Below the pieces are notes generated by a model. That model saw only the letters and a list, made by a program, of their open reading frames with translations, was not told where the DNA came from and searched no databases. Below, one piece after another: positions 36,198-48,379 of a stretch of 64,000 nucleotides of DNA. The translations under genes were made by a program, and so were the position numbers. The number at the start of each line of letters is the position of its first letter. The first letter of the stretch is position 1. The DNA is from Cladopsammia gracilis (Eukaryota > Cnidaria > Anthozoa > Scleractinia > Dendrophylliidae), in assembly GCA_022457155.1 (NCBI GenBank), contig JAJGOT010000056.1, positions 1,444,501 through 1,508,500 on the forward strand, read 5' to 3'.

Positions 36198-36440
36198 AAG
36201 TAAAACCATTATCAGTATTATTACTCTGACCAATCACAGCAGTCGTAAACAATCCAATGAACCAATCAGAGCTCGAAGCAATTACATGTCGGCGGCGCCA
36301 AGCGCGGGAAAACGCGTGCGAGCAAGTCACGATTGGTTTTGGTTTTACTTCTGATTGGTCGAGAAAGTGGCGTGAGATTTTTTAGCCAATCACAAAGCGT
36401 AGCAATCAAAAACCAAAGCAATTGTGTAATTACTTTCACA
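36198..36440. repeat. Dispersed CCAAT/ATTGG-rich repeat, fullest copy
   Basis: It contains five CCAAT or ATTGG boxes (gaccaatcacagc, caatccaatgaaccaatcag, cacgattgg, tctgattggtc, agccaatcacaaagc) plus ggcggcgccaagcgcgggaa. Other copies lie at 24735-24905 and 46500-46960. Confidence 0.8.
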
Positions 36441-36927
36441 CATCATTGAAAACGCTTAGGATTTTTCCAAGACCATCCGCTGCCAAAGACAACCAATATT
36501 ACTTTCTTTCCAGTCTTAAGTTATTGTTAAAAAAAAAAAAAAAAAAAAAACTGGGCAGTTGTTTTTAGCCTTCTAGTATAGCCACATCACGTGCTCCGGA
36601 AAGGACATGAGTCCAAATTGTCATGTCCATGTCTCGCAAAGCCAAATAGGATGGACACAACCAACCTTTGTAAAAAACATGGGCAAAACTATGCTAAAAG
36701 AGTAAACACAGCATATCGAATCTAAAAAGACCAACGGTCCTAAAATACATAAGTAACAATAGAATAAGCACAGGACCGCGAACGAAAATGCTGCTAGTGG
36801 TTAGCCACCCCCTTTTAGACCGTCTATTTAAACAGACAATAAAAAATTTTACAGACTTAGGCAAATACCAGTAGCCCCCCTCCCCCCCCCCCCCCTCCCC
36901 CCAATAAAAAATATCCTGGATCCGCCC

Positions 36928-37145
36928 CTGCGTTATTCGTCAATTTTGATTCCAGTAAAATAATTAATCAATGGAGATTTTCCAGAGGTCTGCAGTGTAT
37001 TTTTTCCCTTAATAGTTTCAACTTGGTTTATCTTCACATACAGCTTAAAATAAGCTTTTGAAACCCTTTTCAACAAATAAATTAAATCTTCGGTTACTTT
37101 TAATCCTGGGTTAATAGTTAATCGGCGTTCGAACCCGGTCGAGAC
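36928..37145. mobile_element. MITE of the GGTTGTTCAAAGC family, diverged
   Basis: It shares cttaaaataagcttttgaaa and ttttaatcctgg wording and an aacccgg end with the copy at 44800-44955. Confidence 0.6.
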
Positions 37146-38429
37146 TGGATTGAGCGCGCTCAACAGGGCCCGCCTACAAAACATGGCCGCAAATGATTGA
37201 AATGAAGTTAGCTGACTAATGCAGAGAACAGGTTGCTGCAAGAAAACAGTACATGATTTCCACTTATATTTTCGAAGTAAACACTTAAATGTATTTTCTA
37301 ACCTGTAGACGATAAAGAACGGGTTTTACACTATAACATTTATAACGAGTTATTTAAAATAAAAAAAATCACTAACGGAAATGGCCTCTCGGACAGGAAC
37401 CACCATTTAACAAAAAGACTGGCAGTCTCCTTATGTACCCCCTCTCGCCCCACCTAAAAAGATGGTGTCTTGTTCGTATCGCCCCCATTCTATCAGGAGT
37501 AGAAACTGAGAGAAAGATAAAAGTATTCCTGTGCCATTTTACTAGCAATGCAAGCTTCCTGCAGACAGAATATTAATTTCACATCTCTGATTTTTTGGCC
37601 AAAAAAATGTGTCCATTACACTCATTAGATAGGTGGTATCTTGTGTACTGAACCCCCTACCCCTACACAGGGTGGGTCCTCGTCGAGTCGTCGAGCCGCC
37701 ATCTTTAAAGTGATAACCGGCGGTATTTTTCCTGCAGCAAATGACAATTAAAAGCTAGTAATTAATTGTATGAATGATAAGAGTTATAGAAAACTTGTTC
37801 AATCTCTGAACAGACAAATCGAGATTTTGTTACTATGTACATGTGTTACACTCTATTAAAAATGACGAGAATGCCATTATTTTATAAGTGGTAGTGTATG
37901 TTTAGGGAAGAACTAAAACAGTAACATATTGTTTGTTTGAGGCTCTTGTTAGATATTTTGATAGTAAACCAGGTGGAAATCCACACGAGTTGAAACTACT
38001 AACACTTGCTCCAGAAACAAGACAAGAGGAGAGCATCACCATTTTCAATGACGTCCAAAAAAATTGATAAAAGAGACATTTGACTCAAGAAACCACACAG
38101 TCTTGCCCAAAAACAATATTCGGACATAATATGACAGCACTGCATGATGAGAAAAAACTTACAGGAGATAGCCCAAACGGCACTTTGATTCTATACTTCA
38201 TTTCGTAAGATCCCTACCCTTTTATATAAAACGTTTAAATGCAGAGGACCACTCAACACTACAACAAATAGTCGTAACTTTCTTTCCGGATCTCCTTTAC
38301 AAAGGGATATGCGAGTACTAGACGTCACCCAAAGTGTAGATAAACCATTTAAAATGCAAGGCTAGTACAACGGAAATTAAGGGCAGGTTTAATGGCCAAT
38401 ATTTCGACTAGTAGAACTAGACTTCTACA

Positions 38430-38606
38430 GGGTAGACTACGAGCAGTCTCTCTTTCCCAGCTCAGTCCGTCAAGCGAGAAACGAAAGAACAGTAGCAAAC
38501 GTTTCCCAGTTTCGCGTGGCCATTATCCGTACGTTCGCTAATGTTTTTTCGTTTCTCGCTCGACGGACTAAGCTGGGAAAGAGAGACCGGCTCGTAGTCT
38601 ATCTAC
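38430..38606. mobile_element. Hairpin MITE (GTAGACTACGAGC ends)
   Basis: The left arm GTAGACTACGAGCAGTCTCT continues through CTTTCCCAGCTCAGTCCGTC. The right arm is its near-perfect inverse, ending CTCGTAGTCTATCTAC. Arms are about 60 bp with a 50-bp loop. Confidence 0.9.
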
Positions 38607-39735
38607 AGGGCCAGCGTTGGACTGGAAATAATATACAACGGCGGTATATATACGGCATACTGTATATGTATTTATAATTCAACACATTGATACACTGCCC
38701 AAATATGGTAAAAAAGTTATCGATATGCGTTATGTCTACATGACGTATAACCAGCGATGGCGGTAAATTTCGCATTTTGAAGGAAAGTGAAAATGACTGC
38801 TGCCTGCAATTTCGTGTTTTTTGGCGAAAAATTGCGTGAACTATTAGTTAAAAATGAAAAGAAAGAAAAAAAAGAAGAAAAGAAAAGCGAAAAATATTGT
38901 TCACATGATTGGACAAAAAAGGCGCGAAATTTTCGCGTTGTCGCGGTCGCAGTGTTTCTTGGCGTAGGTGAATGAAAACTGGTTCAAAGTTTAACCGCTC
39001 GACAAGAAGTGAATGAAGGAGCACAGTTTTCGTGAAATTCCTTTGGTAATCACCTCTGGAATATGATATGGACTTGATGTTTCCTCAGAAAAGTTTCTGA
39101 TCTCGTCATTACGGCTGTGGGAACTAAAAAAAGCATTCCAAGTTTGTAAACAACATTGATCGACTTAGCTCGTACTTCGATGTTTAAAAATTTGGTGCTT
39201 ATGGAAGGGACTAAAAAGCCAAATCAACTACAGGTACGATGTTTTAACCGTTTCTTGTATCCTTTAGCTGTGAATTTTTGTAAGCTTACTGTCCACGCTG
39301 CAGTTCTTTCCGACTTTTCGCCGCTAAGTCATGTTTAATTTCGTAGCCGTGTTTTTGTTCAATTTGTTTTGATTCTGAATTGAACTTTTTAAGATACGAA
39401 ACACTTGTAACTAAGACATTCTATGCCATTTTACTGTGTTTTAATTCTTGTAGTCACTACTCTGTCCCGTTCTTTGAGTAGACGAAAGCTCTTCGTAGAA
39501 ACTGTCAACTGATTGTGTACGCTAAGCTTTTCTTAAGCTTAAGCTTAAATTAAGTCTTAATTTTAGCTTGGCAAAAGTTTCGGCATTCACTGCTTGTTGT
39601 TTAAGAAATGGTGCGAGGTAAAATATTGTAGTTAGCCTTTTTACTTAATGAAAGGTTGTATATCTCAATGATTTTTTTCTCGAAACTGTGATTTTTTTAA
39701 TTTGTTTATATCAATCTGTTGAATTATAAAACAGT

Positions 39736-40304
39736 TATTCTTGGCTTTCACTTACGTCATTTCAAAATTCAGAAGCATTAAAAAATAGATTTCGAATCCA
39801 AAATGTTTATGGAATTGTAAAGAGTTTAAAACTACACATCTTGGTCAAATTTTGAAGTGCAAAAGCATTTCGTTCAAGAGTTATAGACGAACGAGTATTA
39901 GATATTTTTAGTAAGAAATGTATGGAGCGGCCATCTTTGTGCCCCTGAGAGGGGCACAAAGATGGCGGCCAAAAATTCAAAGTCTTAATTAAACCAAAAA
40001 TCACATCCAAAAATATTGTATTTGCTATAAGCTCAATTAACTCGGCTTATAAGCACTTATAATGCAAACAATAACTTTCAGCTGATTCAATTTTGTTTAT
40101 TTTCGCGGCTTATCTGAAATAGCGTGACGCATTGCGTGACACATTTAAAACCTTTGTAAATCGGAAGCAAAACATCGTTAAAACCTGAAACTTTTTGTGA
40201 AAGATTATAACACTTGTATCCACATACCATGTTAGAAACAGCTTTGTAGGATGTTTTCTTTAGATTTTTTAATTTTTATGACGTCATGTGAAAGCCAAGA
40301 ATAG
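39736..40304. mobile_element. TIR element with CTTGGCTTTCAC ends
   Basis: The ends TATTCTTGGCTTTCACTTAC and GTGAAAGCCAAGAATAG are inverted, each followed by an ACGTCAT motif. Inside, at 39930-39966, is a perfect 17-bp stem (GCCATCTTTGTGCCCCT and its complement) with the 3-base loop GAG. Confidence 0.85.
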
Positions 40305-40529
40305 TGTTCAAGCTTGCGCAATATTGACAAAGGCGCCACTTTCATTCATGAAGTGTGTGATGTTGCAAGTTTCGCGCGGTAAAACGTCTGTAAGCTTTTT
40401 TTTTTAAATAAAAGGCTTGTCGGCGATATTTTTTTCTTCAAACTGTGCTTTGTTATCAATGTGTTGAATTATAAAACTATTATAGCGCTCAAGCTTGCGT
40501 GATATCGCCTAATACTTAGCCGACGAGGC

Positions 40530-40615
40530 TGTAGGCCGAGTCCGAAGGGTGCCCTTTCGGTCGTAGCATCCCCGTATAGCCCATTATAGGGAGTATCCTC
40601 CCCTGGGCAAGGCAA
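40530..40615 (-). repeat. Fragment of the GGGTACTCCCTATAATGGGC repeat
   Basis: ccctttcggtcgtagcatccccgtatagcccattataggga is the inverse of the left part of the repeat at 60871-61996. It lies about 450 bp before the SOCS start codon. Confidence 0.8.
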
Positions 40616-41057
40616 GTATAACTAAATTAAAGTGACAGGTGCAGGTACGAAATAGTAACCTGCGATCAGGCGCTCTTTTTTTCGGAGGGAAAGTCGGCAG
40701 ATCGTTTGCGAGTGGTCGCGTACCAGAGTAAAAAACCATAGAAAAATTCAAATCACCGGCGTTGAAAGTGCTAGTGGTCGCGGTCGCCTCGGCATATGTA
40801 ATTAAATTTGAAATTACTGCCACCCTTATCATGCTTGTCGGGAGAATTTCTTTGAAAATCGGAAATATTTCGTGGACATTTCGTGATGAGCTCGGAAAAC
40901 AGCGTGCAGCCTGGAACGAGTACCGCTGAAGGAAAACAAAATTGAAAATCGACGTCTTGTACTAGACGGTGCAGACAAGTTGTATTTTCAGTGAATTTTT
41001 CAGTTAACAAAGAAAATGTGTCGGTGGAAAAGAAAACCTTTATTTTAAAAAGTGAAT

Positions 41058-44000
41058 ATGGCGGAAGGAGGTGGGCTTCCTTGGTCTTCTCGTCGTCGAA
41101 AATCTCGCCGTCGACGTAACGACAGAGAAAGCAGCGAGAACGAAGAAATCGACCGGGATCTTCTTCGAGTTGTTCTGAGCGACTCCGAGGATTTCGTGCC
41201 AGAAGATGTGAAAAGCACATCTTCTGTTGCTTGTAGTTGTGATTCTGATCTCCAAGACGAGCAGCCCAGCAATAGTGATTCGTCTAATGTAAAGAGCTGT
41301 CCCAATTTAAGTGATTTAGACCCCGAAGTTCGGCGCCGTTCGCAGAGCTTTCGTTGGCTTGCTAAGAAGGTTAGTCATCGAAAGAATTCCAAAGAATCGC
41401 GAAAAAAATCTTCTGATGAGAATCGCAGAGGTGATCGAGATGAAAATGGTCTAGGGTACTATGCTCGATGCTTGCAAGAAGCGAAAAGAGTCCGAGAAAA
41501 AGGAGAATTAGAGGCTATGAATCGAAGAACGAACGCCAGGCCAACACGAAGGCGCAGACCCCTAAGTATGATAAGTTTTCGATCCGGAAACACGGACGAA
41601 GAAACAACGGATCCGAGAAGAAGAAGATTTTCGTTTACGTGGGGGTTTCGAAGAGTGACAGAGGACACGAATTTGGAAGATACAACTTCAGATGCTGTGG
41701 ATGAAGGCGAGAATTTTACGCCAGCTGGCGAGCTTCTATCCCCAACACCACAAGTACCTCAGGAATATGGCAGGACAAGTGCTATCAGCTTTGAGGAATT
41801 TGAACGCCGAAGAAGGGAAAAAGCGCGTCTGAAAGCGGCGCAACATAAATTGGAATACTTCCTTATCAACGATATCGTTTCTGTAACAAATTGTCCATGG
41901 TACTGGGGACGAATCAATAGGTTTCAGGCTGAAAAGGTGAGAAGTCTTTTTAGTAGAAGGAAGCTTCAATACGAACAATGCGTATTATGTTATTTAAATT
42001 AGCACCACAATGAGCTTATTATTGTCGATATTTTCTTGAACAAAGGCGATATTTTCTTTATCATTACAGTACACATTTTAATATCAAAACCATACCTTGG
42101 TGTTGTGCTTTTTATTTTTCGACTCGAAAAGTTTCTAATCTAATTTCAGTTTCAATAAATTTCCTTGATATTTTGGTTTATTGAGAAAAATATATATCCA
42201 GAGAAAATTAATAATATGATTGCGTAATTCAAAAATTATATACGCGTCGAGGGAACAAAAACACAGATATTGTTTCAACAGAAAACACATTACTAGTCAA
42301 TAAGTTATTTGTGTTGATTATGAGCAAATGTGCGTAGTGGCATGTATTGTTTTTTTTTTCTTTTTTTGTGCCTGTGTTATAAATATATATGTGTGTTTAA
42401 TAAACCACTTGATTTTTCCATACATTACCAAAAGTAAACAAAATGTCACTTTCCACCTGCTCAACTTGTCAATCTTGACACTACACTTAATTACATATTA
42501 GATATCCCATTGCTAAGTGCCTGGCTAAAATCCTAAGGAAGCATTATTGCCCATGCTAAGGAAACATTGTTGCCTATGCAAGTGTTTCTCACTTCCACAC
42601 AGAAACAAATTTGTCTTGGAAGCAAATTTTGCTTTCGGGGATTTTTGGAAGGAAATCTTCCCTTCCTACTGGGTGCAGGGAAAAGTTATTGAATCAAGAC
42701 AGAAAACCTTCTTGCCTCCCAGATGCAAATTTGCATCTGAAACAAAATAATGTTTCCCAGTTTAGCCACATTAAACAAATGTTTAAGCAACAGTGTTTCT
42801 TAGTTTAAAGTGCCCATAATGTTTATATTTTTATTTTCTCATCTGAATATAAACATCACACAAGGAACCTCTGCGAAACAATTACGCGCTTTGTACAAAA
42901 TGCAATTTTTTTATGAATATATTTTGAAATCTTCCAAATCCTATTTTTTGTGGTATACCCGTCCTGCTGTTAAGAAGGCCAACGGGCTCACATGTTCCTT
43001 AATCTACGTCACAGTTCCTTTGTTTGAAGTCACAAGTTCCTTTGTTTGAAGTCACATGTTCTTTAATCTACATCACGTATCCTTTGTTAACTGAGAGGGA
43101 CCGAGTAGAGACTAATGCGAATGGTGGATAACGTGACTTGTAGATTTAGATAAGAAAATTAAAAAAATATTTTAACCAAATCGTCAATTTATATTCTGCA
43201 CACATGTTTTGTTTGTCACTTGGAGGGCTTTTATAAATTTCATATCCCCTGTATTTATCTTGAAAGATGTGAAATGATATGTTTCAGACTCAATATGCCT
43301 GTGCTGAGGATTGGTAGGAAGGCGCATACAACTGTCACTTAGACAAATAAAAGTGTCAAAAGAGAGCACATCATCAGACATTGTCACACCAAAATGTCCG
43401 ACTAATTTAACATACCATGTCTGAGCACAAAAATGACTTAGCTTTTGCCTTGAAAGTCTTGTTCAGCTATCACATTTGATTCCAAAAATTTTAAAATAAA
43501 AATGCATTTTTTTTAGTATTTTATTTTTTTTATTCAAACGATCATTTAATACATCAATACCACATAAATAATAAAAGGTGACAGATAATAACAACAATGC
43601 ATGCCCATGCACATAGATATGCGCAAATACTCTTAATAAATATGTTATTTACCGGCTGGGAGGTCTGTATAGGAAAAACTATGCCTGAGGTCTTGAGTAT
43701 GGCCCAAACTATGCTAAAATCATGTCTCCACAATTGACTCTGCAAGTGAAAGAATTAACACGTTTTTTTCTTTCCTTAAGGAACTGGAAGGCTATCCTGA
43801 TGGCACATTCCTTTTGCGTGACAGCGCACAGTACCACTACCTTTTCTCTGTGAGTTTTCGCAGATATTCTCGCACTTATCATGCAAGGGTTGAACAGTGG
43901 AAACATAGATACAGTTTTGACAAACCAAGTGACTATTCCTTTTTCTCCACAAGCGTTTGCCAGCTGTTACGGCATTACTCTCGTGCTGACCAGTGTATGT

Positions 44001-44245
44001 ATTATGAGCCTTTATTGCTAAAGCCATTACAAAGAAGAGTGCCGCCATCACTGCAGGATCACTGTCGGGCAGCAATCTGCAGCCAAACTACTTTCCAAGG
44101 AGTAAGCGAACTTCCTTTGCCTAATTCTATGAAGATATTTTTGAGAGAATTCCATTACAAAGTTCCAGTGAAACGGACTGAAGAGAAGGGAACTCAAACA
44201 CCAGCACCAAGGAAAAGATTGAGTTCATTTTTTCACAGAGACTAG
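41058..44245 (+). CDS. SOCS5: Suppressor of cytokine signalling, SOCS4/SOCS5 type, 2 coding exons
   Basis: Exons 41058-41936 and 43781-44245, phase 0, GT-AG, 447 aa (human SOCS4 440, SOCS5 536). The SH2 domain spans about 278-375: WYWGRINRFQAEK at the exon end joins ELEGYPDGTFLLRDSAQYHY, with R306 the phosphotyrosine-binding arginine of FLLRDS. LFSVSFRRYSRTYHARVEQW is near-diagnostic for SOCS4/5. The C-terminal SOCS box has the elongin B/C part SLQDHCRAAI (383-392) and the Cul5-box LPLP (404-407), so it should act as a substrate receptor of a Cul5 ubiquitin ligase that dampens receptor/JAK signalling. The first 277 residues are basic, serine-rich and probably disordered. The start is MAEGGGLPW at 41058; a frame opening 6 bp earlier uses GTG and is not preferred. 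Choosing between SOCS4 and SOCS5 is not possible; it may predate their split. Confidence 0.93.
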
Positions 44246-44799
44246 TTACACCATATTATTACTTACTGTGATCAGCATCTGAATTCTCCTTATATTGACA
44301 ATGATTTTTTCATTGAATAGAAGGGTGGTGAGTATAGAGATTCTCATCATTATGTGGTGATCTACCATAAAATGATAGCATTTACAATGTACTTTTGTCA
44401 ACAGCTTTTATTTGAGTGCTTACACTTAGGGATAGCATCCATAGATGTTTAAGCTTAGTTAGAACCACCTTGGAGCATAATTAACAGCACCACAGGAAAG
44501 TACTGCTCAGTAGCTTTCATTTAAATGGTCACACTGCAAGATTTCATCCACAGACTTACAAGTTAGAACCACCTTGTACAGCATTATACAATTCAAAGGG
44601 GACAGACCGCAAATAAATGTGGCTACTAAATATATCTGAATTTCGTAACTGTTCATCAGTAGGATGCCCAAAATGTGTGCAATTCCACAATTGGTTTCGG
44701 CTCCATTAAAAAACAAAACAAAACTGTCTTGTTCAAAATAATAAAAAGGTCTGGATTTTCGAAACTCAATTAAGCTAACCTAGTATTTACTATTAGCGT

Positions 44800-44955
44800 C
44801 AATTTTGAATCCAGTTAAATGTCTTCGCCTCAGACAAGCTTAAAATAAGCTTTTGAAAACTTTCTTTTTAAACAGGACAAATATAATCCTTGGTTAAGTT
44901 TTAATCCTGGATTAGCACTTATTGGCTTTCAAACAACCAGGCCAAGCACCAGGGC
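44800..44955. mobile_element. MITE of the GGTTGTTCAAAGC family
   Basis: It contains cttaaaataagcttttgaaa, ttttaatcctggattagcac and ends ggctttcaaacaaccaggcc, as in the copies at 36928-37145 and 46580-46797. Confidence 0.7.
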
Positions 44956-46499
44956 TCGAAATTAGGGGTCACAAAATTAATATGCAAAATGCAACTGACT
45001 TGAAGCTATTTGCTACTAAAATATGTGATGTAGGAGCAAATGCTCCTTAAAATTAATTTTTGAAGTTAATTTTGGCTTGGAGTTTAAAGTTTTTGATTAC
45101 ATGCAGCTTCCTTGCAGTTAATTTCTGCTTCAAGAGTTTTAGTTTAGAGGCTCAAAAGTCAAAAGATCACACTGTTCAAGGAAAGTTCTGTTATAGGCAT
45201 CCCAGTGTTGTTGTCATACCTACTCCAAGATTGCAGTTTAATATTTAATATTTTTATTATTGTTTGTTATAATTTTTGCTCCTTAATCAAACCAATTTGA
45301 TCCTTAAATTTTGAACCTAGGAGCAACATTGCTCCTAAGAAAAAAGTTAATTTCGAGGCCTGCCCAGTGCCATAGGTATTTATTACAGCACAGTAGACAT
45401 CACATTCAGGATTCTCCTTATCAGGCGGTAACCGGTAAAACTTACCGCTTGAAGCAGCACTTATTACCGCCTGTAACCGCTTGCCCCCGGAAAATGTTTA
45501 AGACAGTCCCTAACTCCCTTACCTGCTGAGCTGAAATTTAGGGAGAACCCTGCACATTACAGATTACTTCTCAGTAGTTTTCAGTTAAATGTTCACCTAC
45601 AGAAGCAAAAGCTTAATTATATTGACTTAAGTATACTTTGTGGGGAAAAGGTTTAAGTTTTTTTATATCTACAAGTGTATATTGAAATCTTAGCTTAAAA
45701 AATAGTTTACTTTGATTAGGTACAATAACCATTGTAGAGTGTAGGAATGGATATAAAAGGCTGAAAAGTAACCATTATTGAAGGTCTTTATGAGACATTG
45801 TTTTACATGGTTTTTATTTTACTATGTACAGTATTGCCTAGATGGCCATACATATATATACAATAATTATTAATTATTAATATTATTACATTGATATAAC
45901 AGAGAAAGTATGTATAATTATTTTCAAACCATGCCTCTACAATATAGCTATACGATTTGGTAACAGTAGAAGTTGGAGCCTGTTTTATAATCTGTAGTCA
46001 GGCACATTAGGCTCTCAATTTTAAAAGAAATAGTGATAATTGCTTCGCTTTGCTGGTTATTACCAGAAACCCATAAGTGGGTTGAAACATGTAACGCACG
46101 TTCACAGCTTCTGAATGTTCATTTTTTGCTCAGTATCATATTTGGACCCCCCCCCCCCCCCCCCATCCCTCCCTTGTTCTAGTGAATTGATTGGTTAATA
46201 TTTTTATTGTGATTTTCCAAATATGGCTGTAACAACTTCTTAGCAAATTGAATAATCAGAAGCTTGTTTTGAAGCGTACAAGAGACTGTTGCATGTTTCA
46301 ACCAACTTATGGGTTTCTGTTATTACTTAATAATGTCAAAACTTGAATGGAAGGTTGGGAACCAAGAAATCATCTGCAACTCTCACAACCTTTAATAACC
46401 TCAAACAATTTTTAAACTTTTAAGTTCGCCCAGTGCTCTTGGTTTCTGTGTTGCAGATCTGGCACTGGCTGACCACATGTTAAATGGTTGCCATAGAGC

Positions 46500-46960
46500 G
46501 GTTGTCAATTGAGTGTTGAAAGTAATTTCGCGATTGCTCTGGTTTTGCAGTGCTATGCTTTGTGATTGGCTAAATCAACCAATCTGGTCCAGGTTGTTCA
46601 AAGCACGTCCAGTCAAATAAATCAACAGTTGAAAATTTTCTAATAAGTTTTCTACCCTTCTGTTTTGACTTTAACTTGTCTTCACTACTAGCTATAAATG
46701 ACCTTTTGAAACATTTTTAAACAAAGAAATGAAATCCTCGGTTAACTTTTAATCTGGGATTAGCGTTAATTGGCTTTCGAACAACCGGGCCCTGAAGTAT
46801 ATCCCAAATTAATTGTGACTTACTCGCACACGTTTTCCCACACTTGGCAGTGGCTACATGTATTTGCTATGATACTGATTGGCTCACTGGATTATCTGCA
46901 TCTCTTGTGATGGGCTTAAGTGATTACTTTGGTTTCTGTTTTACAACACAGTTGAAAACT
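46500..46960. mobile_element. CCAAT-rich repeat split by a nested MITE
   Basis: The outer parts (about 46505-46580 and 46815-46960) match the reverse complement of 36198-36440 (atgctttgtgattggcta; cttactcgcacacgttttcc). Between them, about 46580-46797, lies a MITE with ends CCAGGTTGTTCAAAGC and GCTTTCGAACAACCGGGCC. Confidence 0.75.
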
Positions 46961-48379
46961 GCTGTATTGGTGACTGAAGATATGCAAAAAAAAATTGATG
47001 TGAGGGTTTCCTAATATTAAGGGTGCTGTCCTGCTAGACTGCAATTTTTACTGTCAACACTCCACAGTAGTATAGATGGGAGTTGTTGCCTGTGCGAAAT
47101 TTTTATGAAGATATAAATTTACCATTTATTCAGGGGACTCTGCTTTTAAAGACACTGATGCATGGTCCCAAAAGTGTATTTCTGAACAGTATTGACTGTA
47201 TGTACATTGTATACATGAATAGTACAGTATTTAATGGGCACTTGCTTAATAAGAGAAACTACAAAAAAAATACTTTTTAATGTAGAATTTATGATAATTT
47301 AGACAGAATCCAAAATAAAGTATTTTGCTAGTTAGTACTGAAGGAAAAAGTCCACTATTGCCTCATGAGGTGTAAAGGTGCAATTATGTCAATATAGCCT
47401 GAAGGACAGGTGGTCCGAGGTGAGAGAGCATGAAGCGTGAGTCACGTGTGATGGGAGAGGTGCCAAAAAGAACCCTTCCATTTGATTCATACTTTGCACT
47501 ACTCGTCTCGAACTGGTCACGCTTTGCGCTCACCTCAAACAGCCAGTTCTGTAGACAGGAGCTGATTCCCAAGTTGTTAGATAACCATGTTAGATCTGTA
47601 TAGCTCTGGTTCTAACTCCAAGTGGTCAACAGTAAAACGATCAGAGTTCCAGGTGCCCTTCTTCCCCCACGCACCCAGGACACCCACAGTGCCCCCCCCC
47701 CCCTCCCCCCTGCAGTTTGTACATCTCACTTTCTAAGTCCAGGTTGCAGTTGTTGTTGTTCTTAGGGAAAACCGACCTGAATTTCAACCGTCTGTTGACT
47801 TCTCAATCTGATCTGTCAGAAGTACATTGTCTCTCCACCCGCGGGATTAAAAAAATGAAGAATGTGGAAAACTTCCTGTTGACTTTTGTTTAATACAAGC
47901 AAAAAGCGCGGGAAAACCTTATTGACTTTTGTTTACAAACAAATTAAAAAGCGCGGAAAAAAGATTATGAAAAAGCCCAGCTTTTGATTTTTGTTGACAA
48001 GCAAAAAAGCGGGAGAAAGTAGAGAGCTTGCAGATGAATAAAATGGACAGGATGGTAAAGTGCTCCATGCTATTAACGCTCAAGCCCAAACCTTTCCAAC
48101 ATTTATTTTTTGAGCTCAATTTTTTGCCGTTTCCTATTTCACTTGTTCAATGGAGCAACTCTTAGGCCTTTCACAGCTGCAGTCTCTTCCAAACCCTCTC
48201 CCTGCTGACCCCGCCCTTTTTTCTTTTACGACTTCAACCTCGTTCCCATAGAAAACCGAGAAGACCCTGGGGACGAGGTTGCCTCGACTTCAGCATGAGG
48301 CACAAATTCTTCCAGACTCTCTCGGTTTTCAAGATGGCGGTAGGTTAGACTTGGCCATATATTGAACCACTGTTGCAGA

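Larger units (their letters stand above)
35425..41057. other. Gene-free stretch between ALDH6A1 and the SOCS gene
   Basis: It holds the ALDH6A1 3' end, the CCAAT-rich repeat, several MITEs, poly-A (36531-36550) and poly-C (36877-36901) runs, and the SOCS promoter. A start-like exon MFKNLVLMEGTKKPNQLQ ending at a GTACGA donor (39180-39236) could be a 5' exon of something, but I find no partner exon. Confidence 0.55.
44246..48379. other. Gene-free repeat-rich stretch
   Basis: After the SOCS stop come a diverged 88-bp family unit (44465-44590), a GGTTGTTCAAAGC-family MITE (44800-44955), poly-C runs at 46146-46163 and 47693-47702, and the split CCAAT repeat (46500-46960). No exon is supported. 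Short frames here are unremarkable. Confidence 0.6.

Noticed and set aside
40771..41305. Minus-strand frames up to 149 codons opposite the SOCS start
   Set aside because: Shadows of the SOCS N-terminal exon, whose protein joins to a clear SH2 domain.
47384..47572. 62-codon minus-strand frame
   Set aside because: Isolated, no splice partners, in repeat-rich DNA.
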